Of a stretch of DNA of 64,000 nt, positions 10,201 through 19,874 are shown piece by piece; the first letter of the stretch is position 1; each line of letters starts with the position of its first letter. Source of the stretch: Falsochrobactrum tianjinense (lineage in GTDB: Bacteria; Pseudomonadota; Alphaproteobacteria; Rhizobiales; Rhizobiaceae); NCBI RefSeq assembly GCF_019100495.1, contig NZ_JAHRVA010000001.1:372001-436000 (forward strand), written 5' to 3'. The notes below the pieces were generated by a model. The model did no database searches. It saw nothing but the letters and a program-made list of their open reading frames with translations, and was not told where the DNA came from. Both the position numbers and the translations under genes were made by a program.

Positions 10201-11884
10201 CGGAGGCGGCGGCATTGATCTGCGCGCCAATGGCGGTGTGCCGCTGGGGCAGGGGGATCTGGCCATTGACGTCAATCTCGCCAATTTGCCGCTGGCCGCA
10301 CTCAACGGTGCGGTCAAGGGGCAGGATCTGGCTGGCAATGTGACGGGGACGGCCCATCTCAGCGGCCCATTGACCAATCCGTCCGCGACCTTCGATTTGC
10401 GCGGCTCCGGCCTTGCAGCAAAGCCTCTGCGTGACAACGGGCTTGCACCTTTGACGCTTCAGGCCGCAGGCCGCTACGCAGCAAAGGCGATAGACCTCTC
10501 GTCGCTGAGCGTCGATGGTCCGCAGGGGCTCAATGTCAGCGCCAATGGCAAGGTGCCGTTTTCGGGGCAGGGGCTCGGCGTCAATGTCACGGGCAATGTC
10601 CCGCTGGCGCTCGCCAACCGCTTCCTTGCTGATCGCGGCGCACAGGCTTCGGGTACGCTGTCGCTGACGGCCAGCGTTTCGGGCGGGCTCAACAAGCCGC
10701 AATTGCGCGGCATGTTCTCGACCTCCGGTGCACAGTTCATTGATCCCGAAACCAATGTGCGTGTCAACAATATCAATGTGATGGGCAGCATGGAGGGTGA
10801 GACCATCACGCTGCGTCAGGTCAATGGCTCGTTTGGCTCTGGCGGCTCGATCTCGGCCAGCGGCACGATTTCGACCAATGCCGGCGCCAATTTCCCCGCT
10901 GACATCAGTATCAAGCTCGACCGCGCCCGCTATGCTGATGGCAAGCTGGTGGCTGCGACTGTCGACGGTACGATTTCAATCAAGGGACCATTGATGCGCG
11001 ATCCGCTGATCTCGGGCCGCATCGATGTGGACCGCGCCGAGATTTCCGTGCCGGAAAACCTTGGCGGCGGCGCGACCTATGTTCCCGTCCGCCATATCAA
11101 TACCCCCAAAAATGTACAGGCAACGCTCGACCGCGCCAAGGTGGAGGAGCGCCGCAGTAAAGTGCCGACCCCGACAGCGCGCCCGAGCGTACCGCGCCTG
11201 GACGTGCTTGTGAGCGCGCCCAACCAGATTTTTGTGCGTGGACGCGGACTGGATACGGAATTGGGCGGCCGCGTGCGGCTCACCGGACCTGTCACCAATA
11301 TCCAGCCGGTAGGCGCATTCGATCTGATCCGGGGCCGTATTGGTATTCTCGGCCAGCGCATCACCTTCGATGAGGGCAATGTGACGCTGGTCGGCGACCT
11401 CAATCCGCAACTTTATTTCGTCGCCCGTTCGGAAGGCAATGACATCACAGCCATCGTGACGGTGAGCGGTACGGTCGATAATCTGAACATCGTTTTCTCA
11501 TCCTCGCCGGAACTGCCGCAGGACGAAGTGCTCGCGCATCTGATCTTCAATCGTTCCATCGGCGAGCTTTCGGCTTTTCAGATTGCGCAGCTTGCCGCTG
11601 CCGCAGCCGAACTAGCCGGAGGTTCCAATAATTCACTGATGGGCAAGCTGCGCGAAGGTATCGGCCTTGACGATATCGATGTGGTCACGGATAGCAATGG
11701 CGAAACCGCTGTGCGCGCGGGGCGCTATATACGCGACAATATCTATCTGGGTGTTGAGGCGGGTTCGGGCGGCTCGACCAAGGGGACGGTCAATCTCGAC
11801 ATCACCCGCAATCTCAAGGCCAAGGGCGCATTGGGATCGGATGGTGATTCGAGCGCCGGTATTTTCTTCGAAAGAGATTATTGA
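7262..11884 (+). CDS. tamB: TamB-type inner-membrane-anchored translocation protein
   Basis: A 1540-residue partner of TamA. An N-terminal signal-anchor (about residues 1-20) is followed by a very long region of repeating short beta strands rich in Asn, Asp, Gly and Ala (for example the recurring 'GNVTGTAHLSG' and 'NARITGTR' phrases). It ends in the conserved DUF490/TamB domain (about 1200-1540). AsmA-like proteins of this type form a hydrophobic groove bridging the periplasm. The start is TTG, overlapping the tamA TGA as TTGA, with AGGA 7 bases upstream, so expression depends on tamA translation. Length is at the high end of the family, and the frame is intact. Confidence 0.92.
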   Translation: MTRLLAILAFILFAVPAIAQEQAEEEKSYFLSFVESQLSAPNRRISISGISGLLSSEATVGSITVADREGVWLRIGNAKLNWSRTALLTGRLSVQSLVAERIDLIRKPLPEEGLPSPESSSFSLPELPLSINIDQLEVASLHFGQDIFGLQSQVSLNGNLSLADGSLDSTFDITRLDGPGGTFALRAAYANADQKLDLDLKVSEPANGIVANVLNIEGHPPVDLTLKGAGPLDDLKVDLALDTNGRRTLTGAFTLHRQGEGRIFAARFNGPIAVLVPPVFRDFFGAETVLAADGLLKDAGGFRLDDLALTSAALQVKASAESGNDGFLSKLRLDASIADESKGHVLLPVKGGETTINNARLEIAYGDRPTNDWTGTLAISGFRTASVSASSIALDMGGVAENLNDATNRHITFDVNGGVSGISSPDAKIAEALGDSITLAIAGGWRAGGAVELARANIEGNGLGLALQGNIADSAFNGDIIAKVASLAPYASLAGRDLAGSIDVKASGAVYPVSGAFQLDLNGTAQNMRTGTQAIDNILDGDVSLSGALGRSTQGFSARDFRIGNELSEITANGSFASDKANFDFGVMLSDMELLSDKASGRMTVKGSARGDDGLIALALRADAPQGALAGRKLSEGAFDLNAMLDSNAATGAALSGKLAGSAFLNGERVDLATLIDIVNDEKRLTDLVFNAGGAHLSGDVTQTAKGLLTGKLKLDAPDISTAAALFLAEATGAAHADITLSAEGEKQNATVSANARDVKVNDNHIASADIALTANDLFGVPVVDGNAAARDIMAGTFGIESFDAKANATGSKTDFTANTKLKIGTLANASGSLEPKDGGFELALNSADVKQGTLAASLAAPATITMKGSAISFGDVVINTGDGQVRVNGSVNDHLDLSVAIANLPLALANTFRPELGLGGTVNGNARITGTREKPNVAFDMAARGVTAAELKNQGIAPLDADAKGTSDNNRLNVDAHVTGGGGIDLRANGGVPLGQGDLAIDVNLANLPLAALNGAVKGQDLAGNVTGTAHLSGPLTNPSATFDLRGSGLAAKPLRDNGLAPLTLQAAGRYAAKAIDLSSLSVDGPQGLNVSANGKVPFSGQGLGVNVTGNVPLALANRFLADRGAQASGTLSLTASVSGGLNKPQLRGMFSTSGAQFIDPETNVRVNNINVMGSMEGETITLRQVNGSFGSGGSISASGTISTNAGANFPADISIKLDRARYADGKLVAATVDGTISIKGPLMRDPLISGRIDVDRAEISVPENLGGGATYVPVRHINTPKNVQATLDRAKVEERRSKVPTPTARPSVPRLDVLVSAPNQIFVRGRGLDTELGGRVRLTGPVTNIQPVGAFDLIRGRIGILGQRITFDEGNVTLVGDLNPQLYFVARSEGNDITAIVTVSGTVDNLNIVFSSSPELPQDEVLAHLIFNRSIGELSAFQIAQLAAAAAELAGGSNNSLMGKLREGIGLDDIDVVTDSNGETAVRAGRYIRDNIYLGVEAGSGGSTKGTVNLDITRNLKAKGALGSDGDSSAGIFFERDY

Positions 11885-11984
11885 CCCCGGTTCGCGCGAA
11901 CTGTTTAACCTTTCCTCAACCATAACGGCGCAAATTGTCGGGATAAAACGGCATCTTGCCGGTTGTTTCGGGTTGGGCGATTCC

Positions 11985-12710
11985 ATGTCTAGGTTGAGTG
12001 ATAATTTTAGCCGCCGTCATTTTCTGCTCGGTACCGGCGCAGCCCTGCTCGGTGGCGTGGCGGGCTGCTCGCAGACAATGGACATGTCCGCGTTCCAGAT
12101 GAATATCGACCCCATGTCCACGGGCGCCATCACGCCGGTACGTCCGCAGATCAGTGTCGACAAGGCGATAACCACGCCTGACGTCATGTATGCGGCGGTG
12201 CAGGAAGGGCCTTATGCTTTGCCCGCCATTCCCTATGAGAAAGTTCCCAAGGAGTTTCGCCGCCAGATCGTACCCGACCCAACGGGACAGGCCCCCGGCA
12301 CGATTGTCGTCAGCACGAAGGACCATTTCCTCTATTACGTCCTGCCGGGCGGCGAGGCGTTGCGTTATGGAGTGGGCATCGGCAAGGCCGGTTTCGAGTG
12401 GTCGGGCCGCGCCAATGTACAGTACAAGAAACAGTGGCCGCGCTGGACGCCTCCACCCGAAATGATCCAGCGCAAGCCGGAACTGGAAAAATATCGTAAC
12501 GGTCAGGAACCCGGTCCGCAAAACCCGCTCGGCGCACGCGCACTCTACATATTCCAGAACGGCCGCGATACCGGCTATCGTATCCATGGCTCGCCGGAAT
12601 GGTGGTCCATCGGCAAGTCGATGTCTTCAGGCTGTATCCGCCTGATGAATCAGGATATTATCGATCTTTACAATCGTGTTCAGGGTCAGGCGCCGATCAT
12701 TGTCGGATGA
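11985..12710 (+). CDS. L,D-transpeptidase (YkuD family), exported
   Basis: Forms 3-3 peptidoglycan cross-links or attaches proteins to peptidoglycan in the periplasm. The 241-residue protein starts with a twin-arginine-like SRRHFLLG and then GVAGC, which also resembles a lipobox, so it could be a Tat-exported lipoprotein. The YkuD domain covers about residues 100-240, with H201 in IHGSPEWW and the catalytic C217 in MSSGCIRL. The open frame extends upstream to 11667, but that part overlaps the end of tamB in another frame; the ATG at 11985 begins the signal peptide. It follows tamB by 100 bases in the same direction and may belong to the same envelope operon. Confidence 0.9.
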   Translation: MSRLSDNFSRRHFLLGTGAALLGGVAGCSQTMDMSAFQMNIDPMSTGAITPVRPQISVDKAITTPDVMYAAVQEGPYALPAIPYEKVPKEFRRQIVPDPTGQAPGTIVVSTKDHFLYYVLPGGEALRYGVGIGKAGFEWSGRANVQYKKQWPRWTPPPEMIQRKPELEKYRNGQEPGPQNPLGARALYIFQNGRDTGYRIHGSPEWWSIGKSMSSGCIRLMNQDIIDLYNRVQGQAPIIVG

Positions 12711-12731
12711 TCGGCTGGTGCGGGGCGTAAC

Positions 12732-12947
12732 CTATTTGTAACGCACAGGCACGAACAGGTCTCCCCGAAGCGCCGCCAGATGATGAAGCTTGGCTTCCGC
12801 ATCCATTGTCGTGGCATGCTGGATGGAAGCCTGGGGAACGGTCGTATCCCGCACTATATGCGTTGGTAGGGTTGGCACAGCGAAAGCCGCCGTCGTCAGG
12901 GCAATAGCAGCGACAAATCCGAGGCGTCGTTCGGTTCTGGCTTGCAT
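12732..12947 (-). CDS. Small exported protein of unknown function
   Basis: A 71-residue protein starting MQARTERRLGF, with GGAGAG six bases before the ATG, which decides against the longer 84-residue frame. Residues about 8-30 (VAAIALTTAAFAVPTLP) look like a signal peptide with a cleavage site near AFA. The mature part, of about 45 residues, is hydrophilic and has no motif that I recognise (MDAEAKLHHLAAL, FVPVRYK). It is convergent with the L,D-transpeptidase gene. It could be a small periplasmic protein; function is unknown. Confidence 0.6.
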   Translation of the reverse strand: MQARTERRLGFVAAIALTTAAFAVPTLPTHIVRDTTVPQASIQHATTMDAEAKLHHLAALRGDLFVPVRYK

Positions 12948-13012
12948 GGGTCTCTCCTCGCACCGCAAATTGGCGGCCAAAATCAAATCGTTTTCTGCAC
13001 AGCGCTTTCAGA

Positions 13013-13522
13013 TCAATGAAAAGTCGCGCGATGGGGTGTGTTTAATGCACTGTCGATGGCGTGGATTGGTATTGGCAATAAAGTCTGTCCGAAATCGGCC
13101 AATGTATCGGCAAAATTGCGTGCAGCCTCTGCCACATCGTCGCAACGCCGCTTGCAGGCGATCGCATCAATGCATGTTTCGAGCAGCAGGCCATCCTGAT
13201 TTTGCAGGCCAGAAATCAGGCCCAGCGTCAGGCACTCCTCGCGGCAGACATGGTGCGAATCAAATGGAAAGGCGCGTAGCGGGCAGCTTGCGCAATGCCA
13301 CAACACCCGGATGAACTGCGAAAGCTCCGCAATGGCGCGCTTGGCTTCTGAACGTCCCAGAGCCTCCGTATAGAGGCCCCAGGCCATTTCCCACGGAATG
13401 ATCGACCCGGTTTCAAAACCGGCGGTCCAGCGACGATACCCCTCAAGCACCAGCTTTTCCGGCAGGCGATCATAATAGCCTGCGCTATTGGCGCCATTGA
13501 GCTGCGATATGCGCATATTCAT
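13013..13522 (-). CDS. Cysteine-rich conserved hypothetical protein
   Basis: A 169-residue protein, not recognised. The start MNMRISQLNG at 13522 has GGAGACGGGC just upstream; the frame is open to 13639, but the extra part is Arg/Lys-rich and has no ribosome site. The N-terminal third contains YYDRLPEKLVLEGYRRW, and the C-terminal two thirds carry seven cysteines arranged as WHCASC, VCREEC, ETC and ACKRRC. This spacing could bind a metal or an Fe-S cluster, or form disulfides. There is no signal peptide, so it is probably cytoplasmic. It stands alone between a small exported-protein gene and the copper cluster. Confidence 0.65.
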   Translation of the reverse strand: MNMRISQLNGANSAGYYDRLPEKLVLEGYRRWTAGFETGSIIPWEMAWGLYTEALGRSEAKRAIAELSQFIRVLWHCASCPLRAFPFDSHHVCREECLTLGLISGLQNQDGLLLETCIDAIACKRRCDDVAEAARNFADTLADFGQTLLPIPIHAIDSALNTPHRATFH

Positions 13523-13896
13523 GCCCGTCTCCTTTTCTGGATATGGGCGAGCGCGCCGTTTTCTTGCGCATATTTCGCGAAGCGTTCCGTTTCCGCTCGC
13601 GCACTGCAATATCCGGTCGGCAAAAGACGGAGTTGCCATGGCAATCCGTCAACGGTTGCAGACCGGCTTTCACTAAGACCGACCATCGGGTCCTCCAATC
13701 GAAAGGGTTCAAGGCCCTGACATTAAAGGCTGTTCTAATTGTTCGTTGACATAAAAGCCGTAATTTGAACTGGAGTCAACAACTCATCTTTTAAAAAGCG
13801 ATATAAATCAATAGATTAGAATGATTCCAGATTGTCTGGTTTAGCGCCATGTCTCCGGCGGACACATGGCGCCATATTCAGTCGCGGCTTATGTAG
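13523..13896. other. Intergenic region
   Basis: No gene is supported here. The right part is AT-rich (13740-13830) and contains the hairpin at 13844-13872 that follows the copper-chaperone gene. The left part overlaps the discarded upstream extension of the cysteine-rich protein frame. Confidence 0.5.
13844..13872 (-). terminator. Hairpin after the copper-chaperone gene
   Basis: GCGCCATGT at 13844-13852 pairs perfectly with ACATGGCGC at 13864-13872 across an 11-base loop. It sits about 25 bases past the stop of the minus-strand gene that ends at 13897. The following minus-strand bases (TAAACC) are not a strong T-run, so the call rests on position and stem. Confidence 0.45.
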
Positions 13897-14892
13897 TTAG
13901 TGATGCGAATGATCGCTGGATTTACCTCTTTGCGCGGTCACCGGAAAGTCGATTTCGACTTTGCCCGCTTTTTCAAACTCCAGCGTGACGGGAATAGTCT
14001 CACCTTCCTTGTAAGGATGTTCGGGCTGGATGAACATCAGGTGATACCCGCCCGACTTCAGTTCGACGGTTTCCCCGGCTGGAAGCTCAAGCCCGTCGTC
14101 GAGCCTGCGCATTTTCATGACCTCGTTTTCCATGCTCATTTCATGGATTTCAACGCGCTTGACGCCGGTCGTGCTGACGCCCACCAGCCGGTCTGCGGCC
14201 TTGCCGTCATTGACGATGGTGAGATAGCCGCCGGCAACCTTCGCGCCGGGAACCATGGCACGCACCGAAGGATTGCTTATGGCCAGATCGTCGATCTTCA
14301 CTGGCGCGGAAGCGTGATCGCCGTGCGTTCCATGGTCGCCATGGCCAGCATGTTCATCGCCGCCAGTGGCGACGAGCACATGAAGCTGCGGGGCGGGGTG
14401 CGCAAGTGCGTGCGGATCCTGACCGTCTTTTGCAATTTCGATCCAGGCGACGGAAGCATCCGTTCCGCAAGTCTGCGTTACCGGGAAGGAAAGGGTGGTG
14501 TCCTTGTCAAATTTCGCCAATTGTCCGACGATGACGAATTCATCGTAATAGTCGCTTGGCAAACTGCCCTCGTTCCACGTTACCTGCTTGACGCCGGAGG
14601 TTATGTCCTTGCCATGGACCTTGTAAGCCTGCGCATAATCGCCCTTGGTCGTCTCCACGCTCCAGCCTGCCTTGGGCTGCGGTTGCGCTGAGATGAAGCC
14701 TTCAGGCAATTCGACCTTTACCGCTGTTGTTGCTATGCCATTGCAGCCATGCGGGATGCGGACAACGGCTTTGTAAAAGCCGCCTGCCTTCGCTTCTCTC
14801 TGTTCCAGAGAGGAGTGAGCATTGGCTGTGCCGGCTGAAGCACACAGAGCGAAAAGCGAAATTGCGGATGCAAAGAGTTGATAGTTTTTCAT
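13897..14892 (-). CDS. YcnI-like (DUF1775) and PCuAC copper-chaperone fusion
   Basis: A periplasmic copper-binding protein of 331 residues. A signal peptide (1-25, ending TANA) would expose a histidine as the first mature residue (HSSLEQ), typical of YcnI copper sites. DUF1775 covers about 26-170. A histidine-rich linker (EHAGHGDHGTHGDH, about 180-193) leads to a PCuAC domain (about 200-320) with the full H(M)X10M...HXM copper motif: H250, M261, H284 and M286. PCuAC proteins deliver Cu(I) to the cytochrome oxidase Cu-A site. The two domains are more often separate genes; here they are fused. The DUF2946 gene directly upstream on the same strand completes the copper cluster. Confidence 0.88.
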   Translation of the reverse strand: MKNYQLFASAISLFALCASAGTANAHSSLEQREAKAGGFYKAVVRIPHGCNGIATTAVKVELPEGFISAQPQPKAGWSVETTKGDYAQAYKVHGKDITSGVKQVTWNEGSLPSDYYDEFVIVGQLAKFDKDTTLSFPVTQTCGTDASVAWIEIAKDGQDPHALAHPAPQLHVLVATGGDEHAGHGDHGTHGDHASAPVKIDDLAISNPSVRAMVPGAKVAGGYLTIVNDGKAADRLVGVSTTGVKRVEIHEMSMENEVMKMRRLDDGLELPAGETVELKSGGYHLMFIQPEHPYKEGETIPVTLEFEKAGKVEIDFPVTAQRGKSSDHSHH

Positions 14893-14960
14893 TTTGGTAA
14901 ACCTGAATAGTCATATGTCAGAGCGCCGCTCTGCAAGCAGCGCGTTCAAGAAAGACCTGT

Positions 14961-15359
14961 TCAGGCAAGAGGAGGGGCGTGCGGCGGGGCCGAAGGCGGA
15001 TAGATATTGCGGCGCAGAACCGGCAGCGGCGGAACAATACTCTCCGCCATGGCGATATCGGGTGCGGCTCCGGTCGAGGAAGCGGGCAGCGGACAAAGGA
15101 ATGTCGATGAAATCCGGCATGCCTCGCATCTATTATCATGCAGATGCTGCTTCTGTCCGTGATCGTGGCTGCCGGTGCTCTGATCAGTGACGCATAATAC
15201 TGGATAGCTGCCATCGGGAAGCATATACTGGGCAAGCTGGAAATCGTCAGCGGGAGTGAGTTCAATCGGTTTGTGCGCAAAAGCGACGAGCACCAGCGCG
15301 AATACGCTCAATATGCGTATTGCCAGTATTGCCCGCCGGGTGAATGCGCTTTTCGTCAA
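14961..15359 (-). CDS. DUF2946-like small secreted or membrane protein
   Basis: A 132-residue protein with one N-terminal hydrophobic segment (about 9-29, ILAIRILSVFALVLVAFA). A histidine-rich stretch follows (GSHDHGQKQHLHD) and then RCEACR, the CxxC expected in DUF2946-type proteins. The tail is proline-rich. DUF2946 genes are commonly found beside copper and TonB-type transport genes. It lies 68 bases upstream of the YcnI/PCuAC gene on the same strand, so a shared transcript and a role in copper handling are likely. The family assignment rests on layout and motifs rather than an alignment. Confidence 0.65.
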   Translation of the reverse strand: MTKSAFTRRAILAIRILSVFALVLVAFAHKPIELTPADDFQLAQYMLPDGSYPVLCVTDQSTGSHDHGQKQHLHDNRCEACRISSTFLCPLPASSTGAAPDIAMAESIVPPLPVLRRNIYPPSAPPHAPPLA

Positions 15360-15459
15360 CTCACAGCTTCTCCTTGATGCCGCAATTTATTTAGTCCATT
15401 GCGGCTGTCTTTGCCAAGCGTCAAATCGAAGCTGGTTTTTGGAGAGGAGTCCTGCTTCT

Positions 15460-15855
15460 TTACCGGTAACGTCCGCCGCGCTGAATGACCTCGATTTTAT
15501 AGCCGTCCGGGTCTTCGGCAAAAAAGAAACGGGCAATGGCGGTGTCGCCATTCTTGAAATCGACCAGATTGCCGACCTTGATGCCTAGCTCTTTGAAACG
15601 GGCATATTCAGCGTCGAGATCACCCACCACCACGGCGAGATGTCCGTAGCCGTCGCCAAGATTGTAAGGTTCGGTGCGGCCCTTGTTGACGGTAAGCTCC
15701 ACTTCGAAGTCGGTTTCCTCATTGTGCAGGTAGATCAGCGTGAAGCTCTCGAAATCAATGCGCTCGGCGATCTTGAGACCGAAAGCCTGATTATAGAAGT
15801 TGACCGACTTCTCCTCGTCGAGAACACGTATCATCGTGTGAACGGCTTTTGCCAT
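15460..15855 (-). CDS. gloA: Lactoylglutathione lyase (glyoxalase I)
   Basis: Converts the hemithioacetal of methylglyoxal and glutathione to S-lactoylglutathione in the cytoplasm. The 131-residue size is standard for the bacterial metal-dependent enzyme. The four metal ligands are in place: H6 (KAVHTMIRV), E53 (FEVELT), H72 (GYGHLAV) and E122 (KIEVIQ). The ATG at 15855 has AGGTG six bases upstream; a GTG three codons earlier is less likely. It is divergent from mrp. Confidence 0.93.
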   Translation of the reverse strand: MAKAVHTMIRVLDEEKSVNFYNQAFGLKIAERIDFESFTLIYLHNEETDFEVELTVNKGRTEPYNLGDGYGHLAVVVGDLDAEYARFKELGIKVGNLVDFKNGDTAIARFFFAEDPDGYKIEVIQRGGRYR

Positions 15856-15976
15856 GATCGTCACCTTTCGCTGGAATCTTTGGCCGGATTGATTGGCCTT
15901 TTGGCTGAAACTGGATTATCCCAAGAAGGATGAACAGGGCAAGTGACACGACTTGCCGCATATGAGGTTGGATGAA

Positions 15977-17143
15977 ATGGCAAGCGTAACGCGCGAACAG
16001 GTTCTTGAGCGGCTCAAAGCCGTCACGGGGCCGGATTTCGAGGGCGATGTCGTGTCGCTCGGTCTGGTGTCGGATATTTTCATCGCGGATGGCAAGGTTT
16101 TCTTCTCCATCACCGTTCCAGCGGCGCGCGCCGACGCACTGGAGCCAATGCGCCTTGCCGCTGAAAAAGCGGTAAAGGAAATACCGGGTGTCACAGGCGC
16201 GCTGGTTACGCTCACCGCCGAAAAGAAGGGCGGGCCCACCAGCGACGATGCCCCGCGACCGCCCCGCCCGCAATCAGTTCCGCAGCCACGACCGGCTGCG
16301 ACCGCACAACACTCCCCGCAGCGCCCGGCGGCAAAGCCCGGCATTCCGGGTGTAGGCGCGATCATCGCGGTTGCATCGGGCAAGGGTGGCGTGGGCAAAT
16401 CCACCACTGCGGTCAATCTGGCGCTGGGCCTGCATGCCAATGGCCTGAAGGTCGGCATTCTCGACGCTGATATTTACGGCCCGTCAATGCCGCGCCTGCT
16501 CGGCCTTTCGGGCCGTCCGGAAACGGTCGAGGGCCGTATTCTCAAGCCCATGGAAAATTATGGCGTTAAGGTCATGTCCATGGGCTTTATGGTGGATGAG
16601 GAAACGCCGATGATCTGGCGTGGCCCGATGGTCATGTCGGCACTCACGCAGATGCTGCGTGAAGTGGCATGGGGGGAGCTTGACGTGCTGGTGGTGGACA
16701 TGCCTCCCGGCACGGGCGACGCGCAACTGACTATGGCGCAGCAGGTGCCACTGGCTGGCGCCGTGGTGGTTTCCACGCCGCAGGATCTGGCGCTGATCGA
16801 TGCGCGCAAGGGTTTGCACATGTTCCGCAAGGTGGATGTACCGCTTTTGGGCATTGTCGAGAATATGAGCTATTTCATCGCCCCGGATACCGGATCGCGC
16901 TACGACATTTTCGGCCATGGCGGTGCACGCAGGGAAGCCGAACGCCTGAATGTACCGTTCCTTGGCGAAGTGCCGCTGCATATGGATGTGCGCGCCTATT
17001 CGGATAACGGAACACCGATCACGGTCAAGGAACCTGACAGCCCGCACGCCAAAATCTACCGCGAGATCGCGCGGAAAGTCTGGGAAAATATGAAGGGCGG
17101 CAAAGGGGCTGGAAAATCAGCCCCCACGATTGTGTTTGAGTAA
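15977..17143 (+). CDS. mrp: Mrp/ApbC-type Fe-S cluster carrier ATPase
   Basis: A P-loop ATPase of the Mrp/NBP35 family that carries iron-sulfur clusters to apoproteins. The N-terminal DUF59/MIP18 domain (about 1-85) is followed by a Pro/Gln/Arg-rich linker and then the ATPase domain with the deviant Walker A GKGGVGKSTT and the DMPPGTGD loop. The usual C-terminal CxxC after NMSYF is absent; the sequence reads NMSYFIAPDTG. The chosen ATG (MASVTREQ) has AGG nine bases upstream; ATG 15962 and TTG 15953 are also in frame. It converges on pgm with a hairpin between. Confidence 0.9.
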   Translation: MASVTREQVLERLKAVTGPDFEGDVVSLGLVSDIFIADGKVFFSITVPAARADALEPMRLAAEKAVKEIPGVTGALVTLTAEKKGGPTSDDAPRPPRPQSVPQPRPAATAQHSPQRPAAKPGIPGVGAIIAVASGKGGVGKSTTAVNLALGLHANGLKVGILDADIYGPSMPRLLGLSGRPETVEGRILKPMENYGVKVMSMGFMVDEETPMIWRGPMVMSALTQMLREVAWGELDVLVVDMPPGTGDAQLTMAQQVPLAGAVVVSTPQDLALIDARKGLHMFRKVDVPLLGIVENMSYFIAPDTGSRYDIFGHGGARREAERLNVPFLGEVPLHMDVRAYSDNGTPITVKEPDSPHAKIYREIARKVWENMKGGKGAGKSAPTIVFE

Positions 17144-17153
17144 GGAAGCAAGC

Positions 17154-17183
17154 ATAAGGGAGCCAGCTAAAAAGCTCCCTTAT
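17154..17183. terminator. Hairpin between convergent mrp and pgm
   Basis: ATAAGGGAGC at 17154-17163 pairs perfectly with GCTCCCTTAT at 17174-17183 across a 10-base loop, placed 10 bases after the mrp and pgm stop codons on each side. T-runs are weak in both directions, so efficiency is uncertain. Confidence 0.55.
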
Positions 17184-17193
17184 TCCCCTGCAC

Positions 17194-18882
<1,689 letters not shown>

Positions 18883-18943
18883 TTACAAGGCAAGATAGAT
18901 CAAACTTGCTGTTTGGAAATGACAAATTGTGTAATGTCCCACC

Positions 18944-19618
18944 ATGCATAAGCACCATCCCATGAAAACATGCCATCCGAAAAGACTGTCTTCGGAAAGC
19001 CTGTTTACGGAAATCCTTTTGCGGCTTGCAAAAACTGAAGGCCGACTGATCGTCGCGATTGCTGGTCCTCCCGGCGCGGGGAAATCCACCATTTCCAAGT
19101 TTTTGCGCGAGGCGATCAATAAAGGCGGTGACGGACCCTCGGTGGTGATACCAATGGATGGGTTTCATCTCGATAATGCGATTCTCGACCAAAAGGGCCT
19201 GCGCAGCCGCAAAGGCTCGCCGCTGACTTTCGATTGTGCCGGTTTTTCGATATTGCTGGAGCGGCTGAGAAATGCCTCCGAAGGTGAGGATATTGTGATT
19301 CCGGTTTTCGACCGCACGCTTGATTTGGCCCGCGCCGGTGCAGCTATCGTGCGCTCCGATCATCGGATTCTGCTAGTCGAGGGCAATTACCTGCTGCTCG
19401 ATCGGGAGCCATGGAGCCGATTTGCGCCGTTTTTCGATATGACGGTATTCTTGGACGTCCCTTTTCCAGAGCTTGAGCGCCGCCTTGTCGCGCGCTGGCT
19501 CGATCATGGCCATGATGGGAATGCCGCTCGTGAGCGCGCTCTTTCCAACGATATTCCCAATGCGCAACTGGTCGCTTCCGCCTCGCGCGAGGCTGATTTC
19601 ATCATTGTGCCCAATTAA
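18944..19618 (+). CDS. P-loop nucleoside/sugar kinase-like protein
   Basis: A 224-residue cytoplasmic ATPase resembling the uridine kinase/phosphoribulokinase-like branch that includes pantothenate-kinase-like and FrcK-like proteins. Walker A GPPGAGKST is at residues 41-49, PMDGFHLDN follows near 72 (the substrate loop of the superfamily), then PVFDRTLD, and VEGNYLLLD near 146. These motifs support a small-molecule kinase but not a specific substrate. The start is uncertain: ATG 18944 or 18962, neither with a strong ribosome site. It is divergent from pgm, with 118 bases between. Confidence 0.8.
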   Translation: MHKHHPMKTCHPKRLSSESLFTEILLRLAKTEGRLIVAIAGPPGAGKSTISKFLREAINKGGDGPSVVIPMDGFHLDNAILDQKGLRSRKGSPLTFDCAGFSILLERLRNASEGEDIVIPVFDRTLDLARAGAAIVRSDHRILLVEGNYLLLDREPWSRFAPFFDMTVFLDVPFPELERRLVARWLDHGHDGNAARERALSNDIPNAQLVASASREADFIIVPN

Positions 19619-19680
19619 TGGATCATCGATAATTGCATCACCGGGGTTTACCGCAGCGCCACCCCGATAATGGAGGCAAG

Positions 19681-19872
19681 ATGAGCACATATCTTCCCGA
19701 TGACATACATAACGCTCTGGAGCGCTTTATCGATGAAAAATATCCCGGCCTGAACCAGACCGAAGCCATCATTTTTCTTTTGCGTAATTCTCTCGTGCAA
19801 CAGGGCTATCTTGCAGCAGCGTCAGAACATGGTACACCGCCCGAAGATCTGAACGCCACAAACGATGATTGA
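19681..19872 (+). CDS. Small protein, possibly ribbon-helix-helix
   Basis: A 63-residue protein starting MSTYLPDDIHNALERFIDE with a strong GGAGG site five bases ahead. A short strand-like start followed by two amphipathic helices (DIHNALERFIDE and QTEAIIFLLRNSLVQQ) resembles a ribbon-helix-helix DNA-binding or antitoxin-like fold. No toxin gene is adjacent. The next gene starts two bases after its stop, so they are probably co-transcribed. Confidence 0.6.
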   Translation: MSTYLPDDIHNALERFIDEKYPGLNQTEAIIFLLRNSLVQQGYLAAASEHGTPPEDLNATNDD

Positions 19873-19874
19873 CC

